From a virus: a stretch of 23,242 nucleotides of DNA. Below are positions 1-7,367 of the stretch, in pieces; positions within the stretch are counted from its first letter, which is position 1; every line of letters begins with the position of its first letter. The stretch lies in IMG/VR virus record IMGVR_UViG_3300032326_000095, positions 1 through 23,242 of that record; one strand, given 5' to 3'. The position numbers and the translations under genes were made by a program. The notes below the pieces were generated by a model. That model saw only the letters and a list, made by a program, of their open reading frames with translations. It had not been told where the DNA came from and made no database searches.

Positions 1-1013
1 GATGGATTATTTTCTAACATTTCTTGTAACTCTTTGGCTTGGAACTTAAATTCTTCACCAGTTTCAGTATCAACATATGTGTACCACGCTCCACCTTGCT
101 TAACAAAGTTATAATCTTTCATTGCTCCCAACCATGCTCCGTAGTTATCAATACCTCTATCAAAGAAAATATCAAAATCCGCTGAACGTAATGGTGGTCC
201 TAATCTATTCTTAATTACATTGGCTCTTACTTTGATACCAACGATTCTCTCATTACCTTTCTCATCTTTTGCTTTGATTTTACCAGTTGATGCTAATCTC
301 AACCGAACCGAAGCATGGAAAGCAATTGCTTTACCACCCGATGTAGTCCAAGGGTCTGAAAATGCCATTGCGTTCATCTTTTGGCGTAATTGGTTTGTGA
401 ATACTAATGTAATCTTTTGTCTACCAATCACATTTGTGATTTTACGCATTGCCTTTGAAATGATGATTGCCTTATCAGTTGCGTAACCATCCTTATCGTA
501 ATCAGCTTCCAGCTCTCTCTTTGTAGATGCTGCTGCTACTGAATCAACTACGATAGTTACTAACTTATCCTTATCACCTTTTCGTACTTGCTCAATGATT
601 GTATCAATTGTTTCAAATATATCCTCTACGGTATCTGCCGTAATATATAATAATTTGGATACATCTACACCAATTGCATCAAAGAACTCTCTACTTACCG
701 CAGTTTCGGTATCAATCAATACTGCAACACCACCTTGCTTTTGCGTTTCCGCTAACACGTGTGCTGATAATAATGATTTACCACTCTGCTCTAATCCCGT
801 AATTTCCGTAATTCTACCAATTGGAAAACCTCCAAATGGTCTATTGGAAACTGCAACATCCAACATAGTTGCCCCAGAGGACACCCACCCCGTTATGTTG
901 GTGGGTGCATCCTCCGAGTCATCATCTAAAAAGAAAGCAACCTTTTGGTCTTTGTATTTCTTATTTAGATTATCGGCAATTTGTTGTGCTAAATCTGCTT
1001 GAACTTTTGCCAT
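1..1013 (-). CDS. recA: RecA-type recombinase (partial, C-terminus off window)
   Basis: ATP-dependent strand-exchange protein acting in phage recombination and replication. My translation from the ATG at 1013 gives about 337 residues with no stop before the window edge. Walker A is GLEQSGKS at residues 73-80 (K79). The Walker-proximal catalytic glutamate lies in LIDTETAVS near residue 103. A DNA-binding loop region appears as FTNQLRQK followed by GGKAIAFHASVRLRL, and the core ends with a RecA-like FDIFFDRGI. These features are closer to bacterial RecA than to T4 UvsX, whose P-loop differs. A strong Shine-Dalgarno (AAGGAG) lies 6-7 bases before the ATG in the 17-base gap after the gp32-like gene, so the two are almost certainly co-transcribed. 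The C-terminus lies beyond the window. The identification is firm; only calling it RecA rather than UvsX is a matter of convention. Confidence 0.93.
   Translation of the reverse strand, partial: MAKVQADLAQQIADNLNKKYKDQKVAFFLDDDSEDAPTNITGWVSSGATMLDVAVSNRPFGGFPIGRITEITGLEQSGKSLLSAHVLAETQKQGGVAVLIDTETAVSREFFDAIGVDVSKLLYITADTVEDIFETIDTIIEQVRKGDKDKLVTIVVDSVAAASTKRELEADYDKDGYATDKAIIISKAMRKITNVIGRQKITLVFTNQLRQKMNAMAFSDPWTTSGGKAIAFHASVRLRLASTGKIKAKDEKGNERIVGIKVRANVIKNRLGPPLRSADFDIFFDRGIDNYGAWLGAMKDYNFVKQGGAWYTYVDTETGEEFKFQAKELQEMLENNP
882..907 (-). other. GC-rich inverted repeat inside recA
   Basis: Arms of 8 bases (CACCCACC at 882-889, GGTGGGTG at 900-907) flank a 10-base loop. They lie around codons 36-44 of recA, before the Walker A region. 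The surrounding codons are GC-rich compared with the rest of this AT-rich gene. The RNA on the coding strand could form a stable early-ORF hairpin. No function is demonstrated. Confidence 0.4.
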
Positions 1014-1030
1014 TGTAACTCCTTTTTATT

Positions 1031-1891
1031 TTATGAATTGAATAAATCTTCAAATGCCGATGCTACATCAACCTTTGTAGAAGCAGGTTTTTCTTCTGCT
1101 ACATCCCAAGGTAACTCTGTAATTGGCTCTGCTGATTTAGGTACTGAAACAGGTTGAGGTGCTACTTGCTCTTGAACCGATTGTGGTTTAGGTGCTAATG
1201 TTTCAGATGCAACCGATGGTGCAGGTGATTCTTCATCCTCATGTTGTGCAGTTGGGTTTAACCAATTTTCCAAAACACCTTTTAATTCAGCGTAAGATAA
1301 CTCACTATAAATGTCAGTAATTTCTGTCTGCTCATTTAATAATTTGTTTTCTAACTCTGGGTTTTCAGTTAGTTTTGTTACATTTGGTTTTACTCTGATA
1401 CGAGTCTCTGGATATGTTTTACCAGCTTCTTCTACGATTTCGATTACCACATCACGACCTTCGTTCTCATCGGTAATATCACCATAATCAGGGTCTGCAA
1501 TGATTGCAAGAATCTCTTGATATACAGTTTTACCAAATCCCCAAAACTTAACTCCTTCGTTTTCTTGTCCACGAATAACCACAGGTGCGAATGTACGCAA
1601 TTTAGGCTCCATCTTCTTACCTGCTTTCCAATTTTCAGTATCACCTAATCGTTTTAACTTTTCGGCAAACTCTAAAATCGGGTCAGGTCTTCCAAAAGAA
1701 GCTGGTGATAAATAAGTTTTGTTGTTAATGTTGTAATGAAATAAAAGTTCAATAAAAGGATTTTGTTTGTTGAACTTATAAGGAACTATGCGTAATACAT
1801 ATTTTCCTGGTTTTGGTTTCCAAAGAGCATCTGTCTTTTTGGATGTGTTTTGCAACGAATTGAGACGCTGCTTGATTGCACTAATGTCCAT
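1031..1891 (-). CDS. gp32: gp32-like single-stranded DNA-binding protein
   Basis: Coats single-stranded DNA in phage replication and recombination and would partner the adjacent RecA. The protein has 286 residues (T4 gp32 has 301). The N-terminal basic region (residues 1-28) leads to a core resembling gp32: LWKPKPGKYVLRIVP, an LLFHYNI strand, then NEGVKFWGFGKTVYQEI, matching the T4 stretch around NEGKVFKYRFGKKIWDKI. A Pro/Gln/Ala/Val-rich linker (about 215-265) ends in an acidic, aromatic tail (ASAFEDLFNS), the usual docking peptide for partner proteins. The protein contains no cysteine, so the zinc ligands of T4 gp32 are absent. The start is the ATG at 1891. There is no good Shine-Dalgarno, but a long structured leader precedes it. 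The gene is followed after 17 bases by recA. Confidence 0.88.
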   Translation of the reverse strand: MDISAIKQRLNSLQNTSKKTDALWKPKPGKYVLRIVPYKFNKQNPFIELLFHYNINNKTYLSPASFGRPDPILEFAEKLKRLGDTENWKAGKKMEPKLRTFAPVVIRGQENEGVKFWGFGKTVYQEILAIIADPDYGDITDENEGRDVVIEIVEEAGKTYPETRIRVKPNVTKLTENPELENKLLNEQTEITDIYSELSYAELKGVLENWLNPTAQHEDEESPAPSVASETLAPKPQSVQEQVAPQPVSVPKSAEPITELPWDVAEEKPASTKVDVASAFEDLFNS

Positions 1892-1933
1892 AATGTACGT
1901 TTTTTGTTTTTAAGTTTTATTTATTTTAGATTT

Positions 1934-1956
1934 TAAGATTATCGCGATAAATCTTA
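1934..1956 (-). promoter_or_regulatory. Palindrome in gp32 leader
   Basis: Arms TAAGATT and AATCTTA surround ATCG/CGAT with one bulged A, giving an 11-base-pair near-perfect palindrome 43 bases before the gp32-like ATG. It lies downstream of both candidate promoters, so it would be in the transcript. T4 gene 32 is autoregulated by gp32 binding to a structured leader. A comparable role here is an inference. Confidence 0.45.
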
Positions 1957-1960
1957 CACG

Positions 1961-1970
1961 TATAAATATC
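1961..1970 (-). promoter_or_regulatory. Candidate phage late promoter before gp32
   Basis: The coding-strand decamer GATATTTATA lies 69 bases before the gp32-like ATG. The same motif, [T/G]ATATTTATA, recurs before five structural transcription units. No -35-like element is evident, as in T4 late promoters. Confidence 0.45.
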
Positions 1971-1990
1971 GGATTCTTAAAATATTGAAA

Positions 1991-2022
1991 CAAAGATACG
2001 AATATTTTTTCGTATCTCCAAA
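1991..2022 (-). promoter_or_regulatory. Bacteroidetes-type promoter (gp32-recA unit)
   Basis: On the coding strand, TTTG (2022-2019), exactly 20 bases, then TATCTTTG (1998-1991). This matches the Bacteroidetes primary sigma consensus TTTG-N19-21-TAnnTTTG without mismatch. It would produce a leader of about 95 bases for the gp32-like gene. The spacer contains a 9-base-pair inverted repeat. Confidence 0.6.
1994..2017 (-). terminator. Hairpin after halogenase, overlapping promoter spacer
   Basis: A perfect 9-base-pair stem (AGATACGAA / TTCGTATCT) with a 6-base loop begins 7 bases after the halogenase stop codon. The following tract on the coding strand (TTGTTTC) is only weakly T-rich. It could terminate the halogenase operon, serve as an operator between the -33 and -7 boxes of the next promoter, or do both. 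Confidence 0.45.
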
Positions 2023-2023
2023 A

Positions 2024-3559
2024 TTAATTGAGGATAATTTTATTTGTTTTAATTAACTCAATTAAATCTTCATGAGAATATGCAAGTGTTTCTGCATAGT
2101 TTATATCATTATCGTATTTCATAAACCAATTTGCCAATTTATTATCTAAATCGTATTCTTCATTTTCACGTTTATATACTGATTTATCAATTATCCCATT
2201 ACCAGTTGCAACTAAAAACCAACTATAATCTTCAAATTGTGTAAACATATTATCAGTATCCATAGTATTTGGTGTTCTCCGTTTCCAACTATCTAATCTA
2301 CGTTTCATTTTTGGAGATAAAGTAGTTGTTTTTTGGTAATCTTTCCAAAAATCAGTATCATTTCTATCGGTAAAATAATGAAATTGTAAAAAATCAGTTG
2401 TTGTTTCACAAGTATCTGAAATTAATGTGTTGTAATCATACATTTCATCTTCGTGCATATTGTGAATGTGGTCAGATGATAAATTCCGTAATTGTGTTAT
2501 TATTAACCAAATAGATGTTGCTTCAATTGGTTCGGTAAAAGTAGAACTTAATCCAATTGCTATACAATTTTTAACCCAAGATGTAACATATCTTCCAGCA
2601 TCGAATGGTATAACTTTATTGATTTTTATTTCCTGTCCTACCATTTCTTCAACCTCTTTCTTTGCTTCTTCTACACTAATATATTTATCATCGAATACAT
2701 ACCCACATCCCCATCTATTTTGTAAAGGTATTTGCCACATCCAACCATATTTCATTGCTACTGCTTTAGTATATGGCGGTAAAGTATCTGATTTTGGTAA
2801 AAAGAATGGTATTGCTTTACTTACTTTTAATTTATCCTGATACGATTTCCATTCTACACCAAAATGTTTTCCAATAAACAAACGATTGAATCCCGTACAA
2901 TCAAATACAAAATCGGTTTTTATTTCAATATTATCACATTTAATTACACCAATACCACCATTTTCATTAGATATAATATCAGTTATTTTACCTTCTATTC
3001 TTTTTATACCACGTTCTTCGGCTTTCATTCTTAAAAATTTAGCCAATAAACTTGCATCAAAATGATAGCTATAATTTGAAACAAAACTTACATTTCCATT
3101 TTCTTTTATAAATGGGGATTTATTTCCATACGCCAATTTGGAAACCAAATTAACATCACCAATTGTTTCTTCGTTTGCAATAGCATTTATATATGCGTAT
3201 TGTTGTCCATTATCTGGCAATCCAGCTACTAATGTATTTTTTGATGGTGTAAAATTATAAGGACTTAAATTAGAATCTGAAACTTTAAAGTTGTGCATAT
3301 ATTTTTTACCATCACCTCTCCAATTTTCAAAACTAATACCCATTTTAAAAGTAGCATTTGTATATTGTATCAGTTCATTTTCACTAATACCCAATGCATA
3401 TAATATCCAAGGTAGTTGTGGAGTAGAACCTTCACCTGCTCCCAATATACCAATATCTTCACTTTCTACAAGTGTTATATTATCTTTTGGGCATATGAGT
3501 TGTGCATATAATGCAGTCAACCATCCAGCAGTTCCACCACCAGCTACTACTATTTCCAT
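2024..3559 (-). CDS. Flavin-dependent (tryptophan-type) halogenase
   Basis: An FADH2-, O2- and halide-dependent enzyme of the tryptophan halogenase family (PrnA/RebH-like). Its 511 residues match the family length. The FAD-binding GxGxxG appears as GGGTAGW at residues 7-13. The catalytic lysine that receives HOX is K72 in TFKMGISFENW. The signature WxWxIP is WMWQIP at 273-278, and FTEPIEATS at 341-349 holds the conserved glutamates (E343/E346) near the active site. All key elements are intact. Its ATG overlaps the stop of the Nmad1-like gene (TAATG), implying translational coupling. Halogenases of this family are known in marine phages, including a characterised cyanophage enzyme with broad substrate range. 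The substrate here is unknown: free tryptophan, a host metabolite or a nucleobase are all possible. No flavin reductase gene is visible in the window. Confidence 0.93.
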   Translation of the reverse strand: MEIVVAGGGTAGWLTALYAQLICPKDNITLVESEDIGILGAGEGSTPQLPWILYALGISENELIQYTNATFKMGISFENWRGDGKKYMHNFKVSDSNLSPYNFTPSKNTLVAGLPDNGQQYAYINAIANEETIGDVNLVSKLAYGNKSPFIKENGNVSFVSNYSYHFDASLLAKFLRMKAEERGIKRIEGKITDIISNENGGIGVIKCDNIEIKTDFVFDCTGFNRLFIGKHFGVEWKSYQDKLKVSKAIPFFLPKSDTLPPYTKAVAMKYGWMWQIPLQNRWGCGYVFDDKYISVEEAKKEVEEMVGQEIKINKVIPFDAGRYVTSWVKNCIAIGLSSTFTEPIEATSIWLIITQLRNLSSDHIHNMHEDEMYDYNTLISDTCETTTDFLQFHYFTDRNDTDFWKDYQKTTTLSPKMKRRLDSWKRRTPNTMDTDNMFTQFEDYSWFLVATGNGIIDKSVYKRENEEYDLDNKLANWFMKYDNDINYAETLAYSHEDLIELIKTNKIILN

Positions 3560-3918
3560 TATTTACCCCATTTTTTGTTTTGTACAATCTGTGCAATGAT
3601 GCCATATACTGAAAGGTCTTGGTATGTATCTGTTAAAGATTCACCTACATTATCTTGTGCACCAATAATAATCATTTGCTTCAATCTATTGATTTTATCA
3701 TTGATACGAAACCATAATCCAGTAAGAGATAGTTTTATATCACCATCACTTCTACATTCAGTTCCTACTGAAATGTTACCTGGTCCGTAGTTTGATTGTT
3801 TGCGGCAGAATAGTTCGTATTGTTCTACCATAATGCGTTTGTATTCTGCAGTAGTTTCTGGATAGTCTTTTTCCGCTTGAGCCACTATTTGTGGGTCTGT
3901 GTAATCGTTCTGTAACAT
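3559..3918 (-). CDS. Nmad1/DUF1599-like protein (nucleotide-modification associated)
   Basis: A 119-residue, mostly helical protein. From residue 25 it shows the pattern of the DUF1599 family, renamed Nucleotide modification associated domain 1: YKRIMVEQYELFCRKQSNYG, then GLWFRINDKINRLKQM (about 67-82), then ESLTDTYQDLSVYGIIAQI near the C-terminus. The DKxxRL and ESxxDTxxDLxxY motifs are acidic and resemble those of all-alpha NTP pyrophosphatases such as MazG, so nucleotide binding is plausible but not shown. Its stop overlaps the halogenase ATG, and it follows the 137-residue unknown by 14 bases. Family assignment is from remembered motif patterns; the biochemical role is unknown. Confidence 0.65.
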   Translation of the reverse strand: MLQNDYTDPQIVAQAEKDYPETTAEYKRIMVEQYELFCRKQSNYGPGNISVGTECRSDGDIKLSLTGLWFRINDKINRLKQMIIIGAQDNVGESLTDTYQDLSVYGIIAQIVQNKKWGK

Positions 3919-3932
3919 ATTTTATTTTGGTT

Positions 3933-4346
3933 TTAATTAATTTGCAATCCTTCAATCTCAATCACATCAAATACTCTCGTTGTTATTTTTCTAACTCCTT
4001 CCGCATTTGTAAGTAATATACAATTTCTATACTCTTCCCAATCTACCTCATACTTTTCATCCAACATACCACCCGTCTTTTCCATTATTAATTGGTTTAG
4101 AGCGTTGATTGTATATAAGGTATTGGTTTGTTTTTTTCTATGTACTAAAATAGTCTTTAATTCGCTTTCTGGATGCTGTCCTTCCACAACTACATTATAA
4201 GTTACAAACAAATCGTTAGGGACGTTTTTGTTCTGCAATACATAAATGTAGTTATATGCTAATTTATAACTTTTTTTTATAAAATCCAAATTATTCTCAA
4301 TATCTTTTTTAGTTGAGAATGTACATAGTAACTGCGTCTTTATCAT
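3933..4346 (-). CDS. Conserved phage-type hypothetical protein (137 aa)
   Basis: I do not recognise a functional family. The protein has a basic, aromatic N-terminal half and a segment NTLYTINALNQLIMEKTGG around residues 75-93. An acidic EVDWEEYRNCILLTN follows, and it ends in a beta-like stretch with VFDVIEIEG. Its size and pattern look like small phage regulatory or host-takeover proteins with a compact alpha/beta fold, but this is only an impression. It sits first in a tight group with the Nmad1-like and halogenase genes (14-base gap, then a one-base overlap), so it may be part of the same function. The start is the ATG at 4346. The 40-base gap before it holds a weak GGGAG and a degenerate TATACTTATA. 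Confidence 0.75.
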   Translation of the reverse strand: MIKTQLLCTFSTKKDIENNLDFIKKSYKLAYNYIYVLQNKNVPNDLFVTYNVVVEGQHPESELKTILVHRKKQTNTLYTINALNQLIMEKTGGMLDEKYEVDWEEYRNCILLTNAEGVRKITTRVFDVIEIEGLQIN

Positions 4347-4386
4347 ATCTTAATTTTATACTCCCTATAAGTATAATAAAAACAGA

Positions 4387-6033
4387 TTATTGTTTAAGAA
4401 ATGTATTTAATTCAGTTTCTTTTGGTATTGTCTTTCCAATTGGTTCTAAATTATCTATACCATCATAATGTTTGTTTGAACCAACTGCACGAGTTCTACT
4501 ATTTAAACCCAATACATTTTTACTCAAATCAATACATCTTTCTCTGTAATCTTTTATTTGTTGATTATTTTCATTTGCAGTTTGTATTGCAACATTTGCA
4601 TCTTGTTTTCTAATAACACCAATTTTAGGAACTGGATTACCCTCTGTGTAATGTATAGCAGCAGTATCTCCCGTTGCAGTTATTTCTATATTACTTCTTA
4701 ATACACTATCACCAATTACATATGCCATCGTATTGTGTAAATCATATAATGTATATTTCCCACCCCCTTTACGAACATCATTTAGTAATGTAGATTTAAT
4801 AAATTCTTTTGTATTTGATAATTCATCTTTATCTACTATTTGATTTGGGTTTCCTTTTGATGGTTTTTGTAAATTAGTAAAAAATTTATCATTTGCTGGA
4901 TTATCAAGTAAATCATTTATTTCTTTTTCAGTCAATGTTTGATTTCTTAAAAATGTACTTTGTGATTTAAAATATAACTTACCATTATCAGCTTTTACAA
5001 TATCAGTTTCTTTTGTATTTGGATATTTTTCTTTGGTATATTCAGTTAGTTTTTGTTTTTTACCATTTATTCGAACTTCCTCACAAGTGTATTTATTAAA
5101 AAACGCACTTTTAACATCAATGATAGAACCAATTACATTTGTTGATTTTAGTTTTACGGCTTTGCCATTAACTTTTGTTTCATATTCATCATCACCATTA
5201 TGTGATAATTTATCCAAATCTGCTTTACAATTCGCACCACGTTTATTTACCCCACCATCACCTTTGGTTGTTTTTACGGATACATAACCTATAAATAATT
5301 CACCCTTTTCACCATTTGGTTTTACAAATGCAATATCATTTTTTCTTTCCGAGTCTGTAAGTAGATATGCTTCTACACCGGCATCCAAAGATTGTTTTAA
5401 TGTTTGCAATTCACCAACTTCTCCTAACCATTTTTGTATAACATTTACACCCGAATTAAATGTTTTTATTGCTAATTTTGTTTTATCATCAAACTTTTTT
5501 ATTCTCTCATCTAACAATTTAGATGCTTGTTTTCTACCACTATCGGTTGATACATCTATAATATTTCCACTTTCATCTACTAATTGTCTAACTAATGTTC
5601 CATTTGGTAATTCTTTATATTCGGGAGATGTTAATCCCTGCGTTGTTTCTGATTTTTGTGAAAATATAACCTTTAAATCATCAATTTGTGTTGTAGATAA
5701 TTTTTCATCAGGAGTTTTTGCTTTACTAACATCATCTCTTTTTGCCTTTTTAATAGCAGCTGCGGATGGTTTTTTATATTTTCCAGGATTAGATTTGGCA
5801 GTATCTTTACTTACATCATATACATTTCCTGTTTTTACATTTTGGACCGTAACATCATTTGCTTCACACATTGCTTCAATACAAATATCTTTATATGGTG
5901 ATAGCTTTGTATCACTAATAATTTCACCCAATATAAAAATATGAGATGGGTTTTTAAAATCAACTATACCAACTCTGTAAGTTAATTCTTCTAATATAAT
6001 ATCATATATTTCTTCTAAATTATCTAAAATCAT
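4387..6033 (-). CDS. Unknown 548-residue protein, possible PD-(D/E)XK-like core
   Basis: I do not recognise the family. The ATG at 6033 is preferred over the GTG at 6042 because AGGTG lies 7 bases before the ATG. The gene overlaps the end of the polymerase gene by 14 bases, indicating coupling. An N-terminal helical segment leads into a lysine-rich low-complexity region (about 75-110). The middle holds GEVGEL (about 204-209), then an aspartate in KNDIAFV (about 233) and GYVSVKTT with a lysine near 254. That order and spacing recall the E...D...(D/E)xK core of restriction-type nucleases, with serine in place of the acidic residue. This is a weak resemblance and should not be taken as an assignment. 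The C-terminal part is polar, with no membrane segment or signal peptide. Context suggests a DNA-metabolism or injected internal protein. Confidence 0.8.
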   Translation of the reverse strand: MILDNLEEIYDIILEELTYRVGIVDFKNPSHIFILGEIISDTKLSPYKDICIEAMCEANDVTVQNVKTGNVYDVSKDTAKSNPGKYKKPSAAAIKKAKRDDVSKAKTPDEKLSTTQIDDLKVIFSQKSETTQGLTSPEYKELPNGTLVRQLVDESGNIIDVSTDSGRKQASKLLDERIKKFDDKTKLAIKTFNSGVNVIQKWLGEVGELQTLKQSLDAGVEAYLLTDSERKNDIAFVKPNGEKGELFIGYVSVKTTKGDGGVNKRGANCKADLDKLSHNGDDEYETKVNGKAVKLKSTNVIGSIIDVKSAFFNKYTCEEVRINGKKQKLTEYTKEKYPNTKETDIVKADNGKLYFKSQSTFLRNQTLTEKEINDLLDNPANDKFFTNLQKPSKGNPNQIVDKDELSNTKEFIKSTLLNDVRKGGGKYTLYDLHNTMAYVIGDSVLRSNIEITATGDTAAIHYTEGNPVPKIGVIRKQDANVAIQTANENNQQIKDYRERCIDLSKNVLGLNSRTRAVGSNKHYDGIDNLEPIGKTIPKETELNTFLKQ

Positions 6034-7363
6034 AATTTTCACCTGTTACTATTGTTGCTGGAAACTCTTTTGAATCTATTATTTTTTCGTATATTTCTTC
6101 ATATAAATATGTAATTTCGTAATTAGGAACATCAAATACAAATGCATCATAGTTATACATTATCAGTTTTCCCAATCCTTTATACTTTTCTTTTATTTGT
6201 TTTAGGATTTGAATGTTTCGTTCTGTTTCGTATGCTTGAATTACATAGTTTAATACTTTTGCTGGTGGTGGATTATCTTCACCAAACTTTTCCTTTTTGA
6301 TTTGTATATTATAGTGTGGTGTCATCACAAACCCATGTCTATCCAAATCTGCTTTGTATTTTAATGCTAATAAATTTACCTCATTAAAGAATGGCAACTC
6401 TTGCATTTCAGAACTTACCCCACCATATATAGATTGGAATACTAATTGTTTTGCTCCATCTCTTGCACCATCTAAATCAGCTACACCACATATAGCAGCA
6501 ATCCAATCGTAAAAATCTAATTGACTATTGAATTTACTCATCCATTCTTTAACTCCAATTTGATTTTTAATTAAATCAATAAGTAAATGTGGGTGATATG
6601 CTGAATAATCTATACTCACTAACTTACCATCTTTGAATCTACTAACGAATGCCTTGCGTACATCACTCTTTTTTGGGATGGCTGAATAGTTTACACCACC
6701 ATGCCTATTTGAAGGCCGTAGAGTGGAAGTAAATAGGTTATATTCGGTAAATACTAACCCATCCTTATTGATATGTTTTTGTGGTAGTAAATCCCTTAAT
6801 TTTTCATCTACAAATATACCTGATTTTTCTATCCATTGGAATACTTCGGTTGCATCTTTTACAAAATTAAATACAGATTCACCAACTCCATCTTCTAATT
6901 CATACTTTAATATGTTTTTTATTATACCAACTTGCTTTGATAATGGAATACTATCGTTTAAGTTAGTTTGATATTGTTGTGGTGTACTTCGTTTGTAGAA
7001 TGATTGTATTTCTCTGAATGGTTCTTCTTCGTTTGGTCCGCTTGTAATGAATCTGTATAAATCAATATCAACCGATTGTTTTAATTCGATTAAATGTTGC
7101 ACACTCTTACCATTTATGAGTGCTTTACTTCGTGGTGATTCTTCTAATAACTTTAACGCATCTTCTCTTAAACTTAAACCATCGGTGTGGTTTATATTGA
7201 TTACATAAAGTTTTTTCATAGAACTAACCACAATGAATGATATGCGATTGTTTAGAGCATGCTTATCCACATCCGAAAGTTGAATGTAAATTCTACTTGG
7301 ACGAGTATTAAACTCCAATAAGAAATCATTAAACGATTGAGAATCCTCTATGTATATAACCAT
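6020..7363 (-). CDS. polA: Family A DNA polymerase with degenerate exonuclease region
   Basis: Phage replicative or repair polymerase of the Pol I family; 447 residues is short for the family. The polymerase motifs are complete: TSTLRPSNRHGG (about 212-223, the T-x-G-R-L-like element), motif A with catalytic D252 in SIDYSAYH, motif B with R301, K305, F309, Y313 and G314, the NYVIQAYETERN helix, and motif C with catalytic D406 in MYNYDAF. The N-terminal 110 residues align by pattern with a 3'-5' exonuclease (YIQLSDVDKHALNNRISFI, then ALINGKSVQHL) but lack the D-x-E pair and the H-N-x-K-x-x-D residues. Proofreading is therefore probably lost. Motif A has His where Pol I has E710, the steric-gate glutamate. 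F309 corresponds to Pol I F762. A host-type promoter lies just upstream, and the 548-residue gene overlaps its end. Confidence 0.88.
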   Translation of the reverse strand: MVIYIEDSQSFNDFLLEFNTRPSRIYIQLSDVDKHALNNRISFIVVSSMKKLYVININHTDGLSLREDALKLLEESPRSKALINGKSVQHLIELKQSVDIDLYRFITSGPNEEEPFREIQSFYKRSTPQQYQTNLNDSIPLSKQVGIIKNILKYELEDGVGESVFNFVKDATEVFQWIEKSGIFVDEKLRDLLPQKHINKDGLVFTEYNLFTSTLRPSNRHGGVNYSAIPKKSDVRKAFVSRFKDGKLVSIDYSAYHPHLLIDLIKNQIGVKEWMSKFNSQLDFYDWIAAICGVADLDGARDGAKQLVFQSIYGGVSSEMQELPFFNEVNLLALKYKADLDRHGFVMTPHYNIQIKKEKFGEDNPPPAKVLNYVIQAYETERNIQILKQIKEKYKGLGKLIMYNYDAFVFDVPNYEITYLYEEIYEKIIDSKEFPATIVTGENYDFR

Positions 7364-7367
7364 CTTA

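Noticed and set aside
220-1002. Plus-strand open frames at 220-486 and 595-1002
   Set aside because: They lie wholly opposite the recA coding sequence, which is intact and well supported by its motifs.
3776-3961. Minus-strand open frame overlapping the Nmad1-like and 137-residue genes
   Set aside because: It is out of frame with two better-supported genes, and its product is Arg/Lys/Thr-rich with no recognisable pattern.
6034-6042. GTG start three codons upstream in the 548-residue gene
   Set aside because: AGGTG, which would be the ribosome binding site, overlaps this GTG and is properly spaced for the ATG at 6033.
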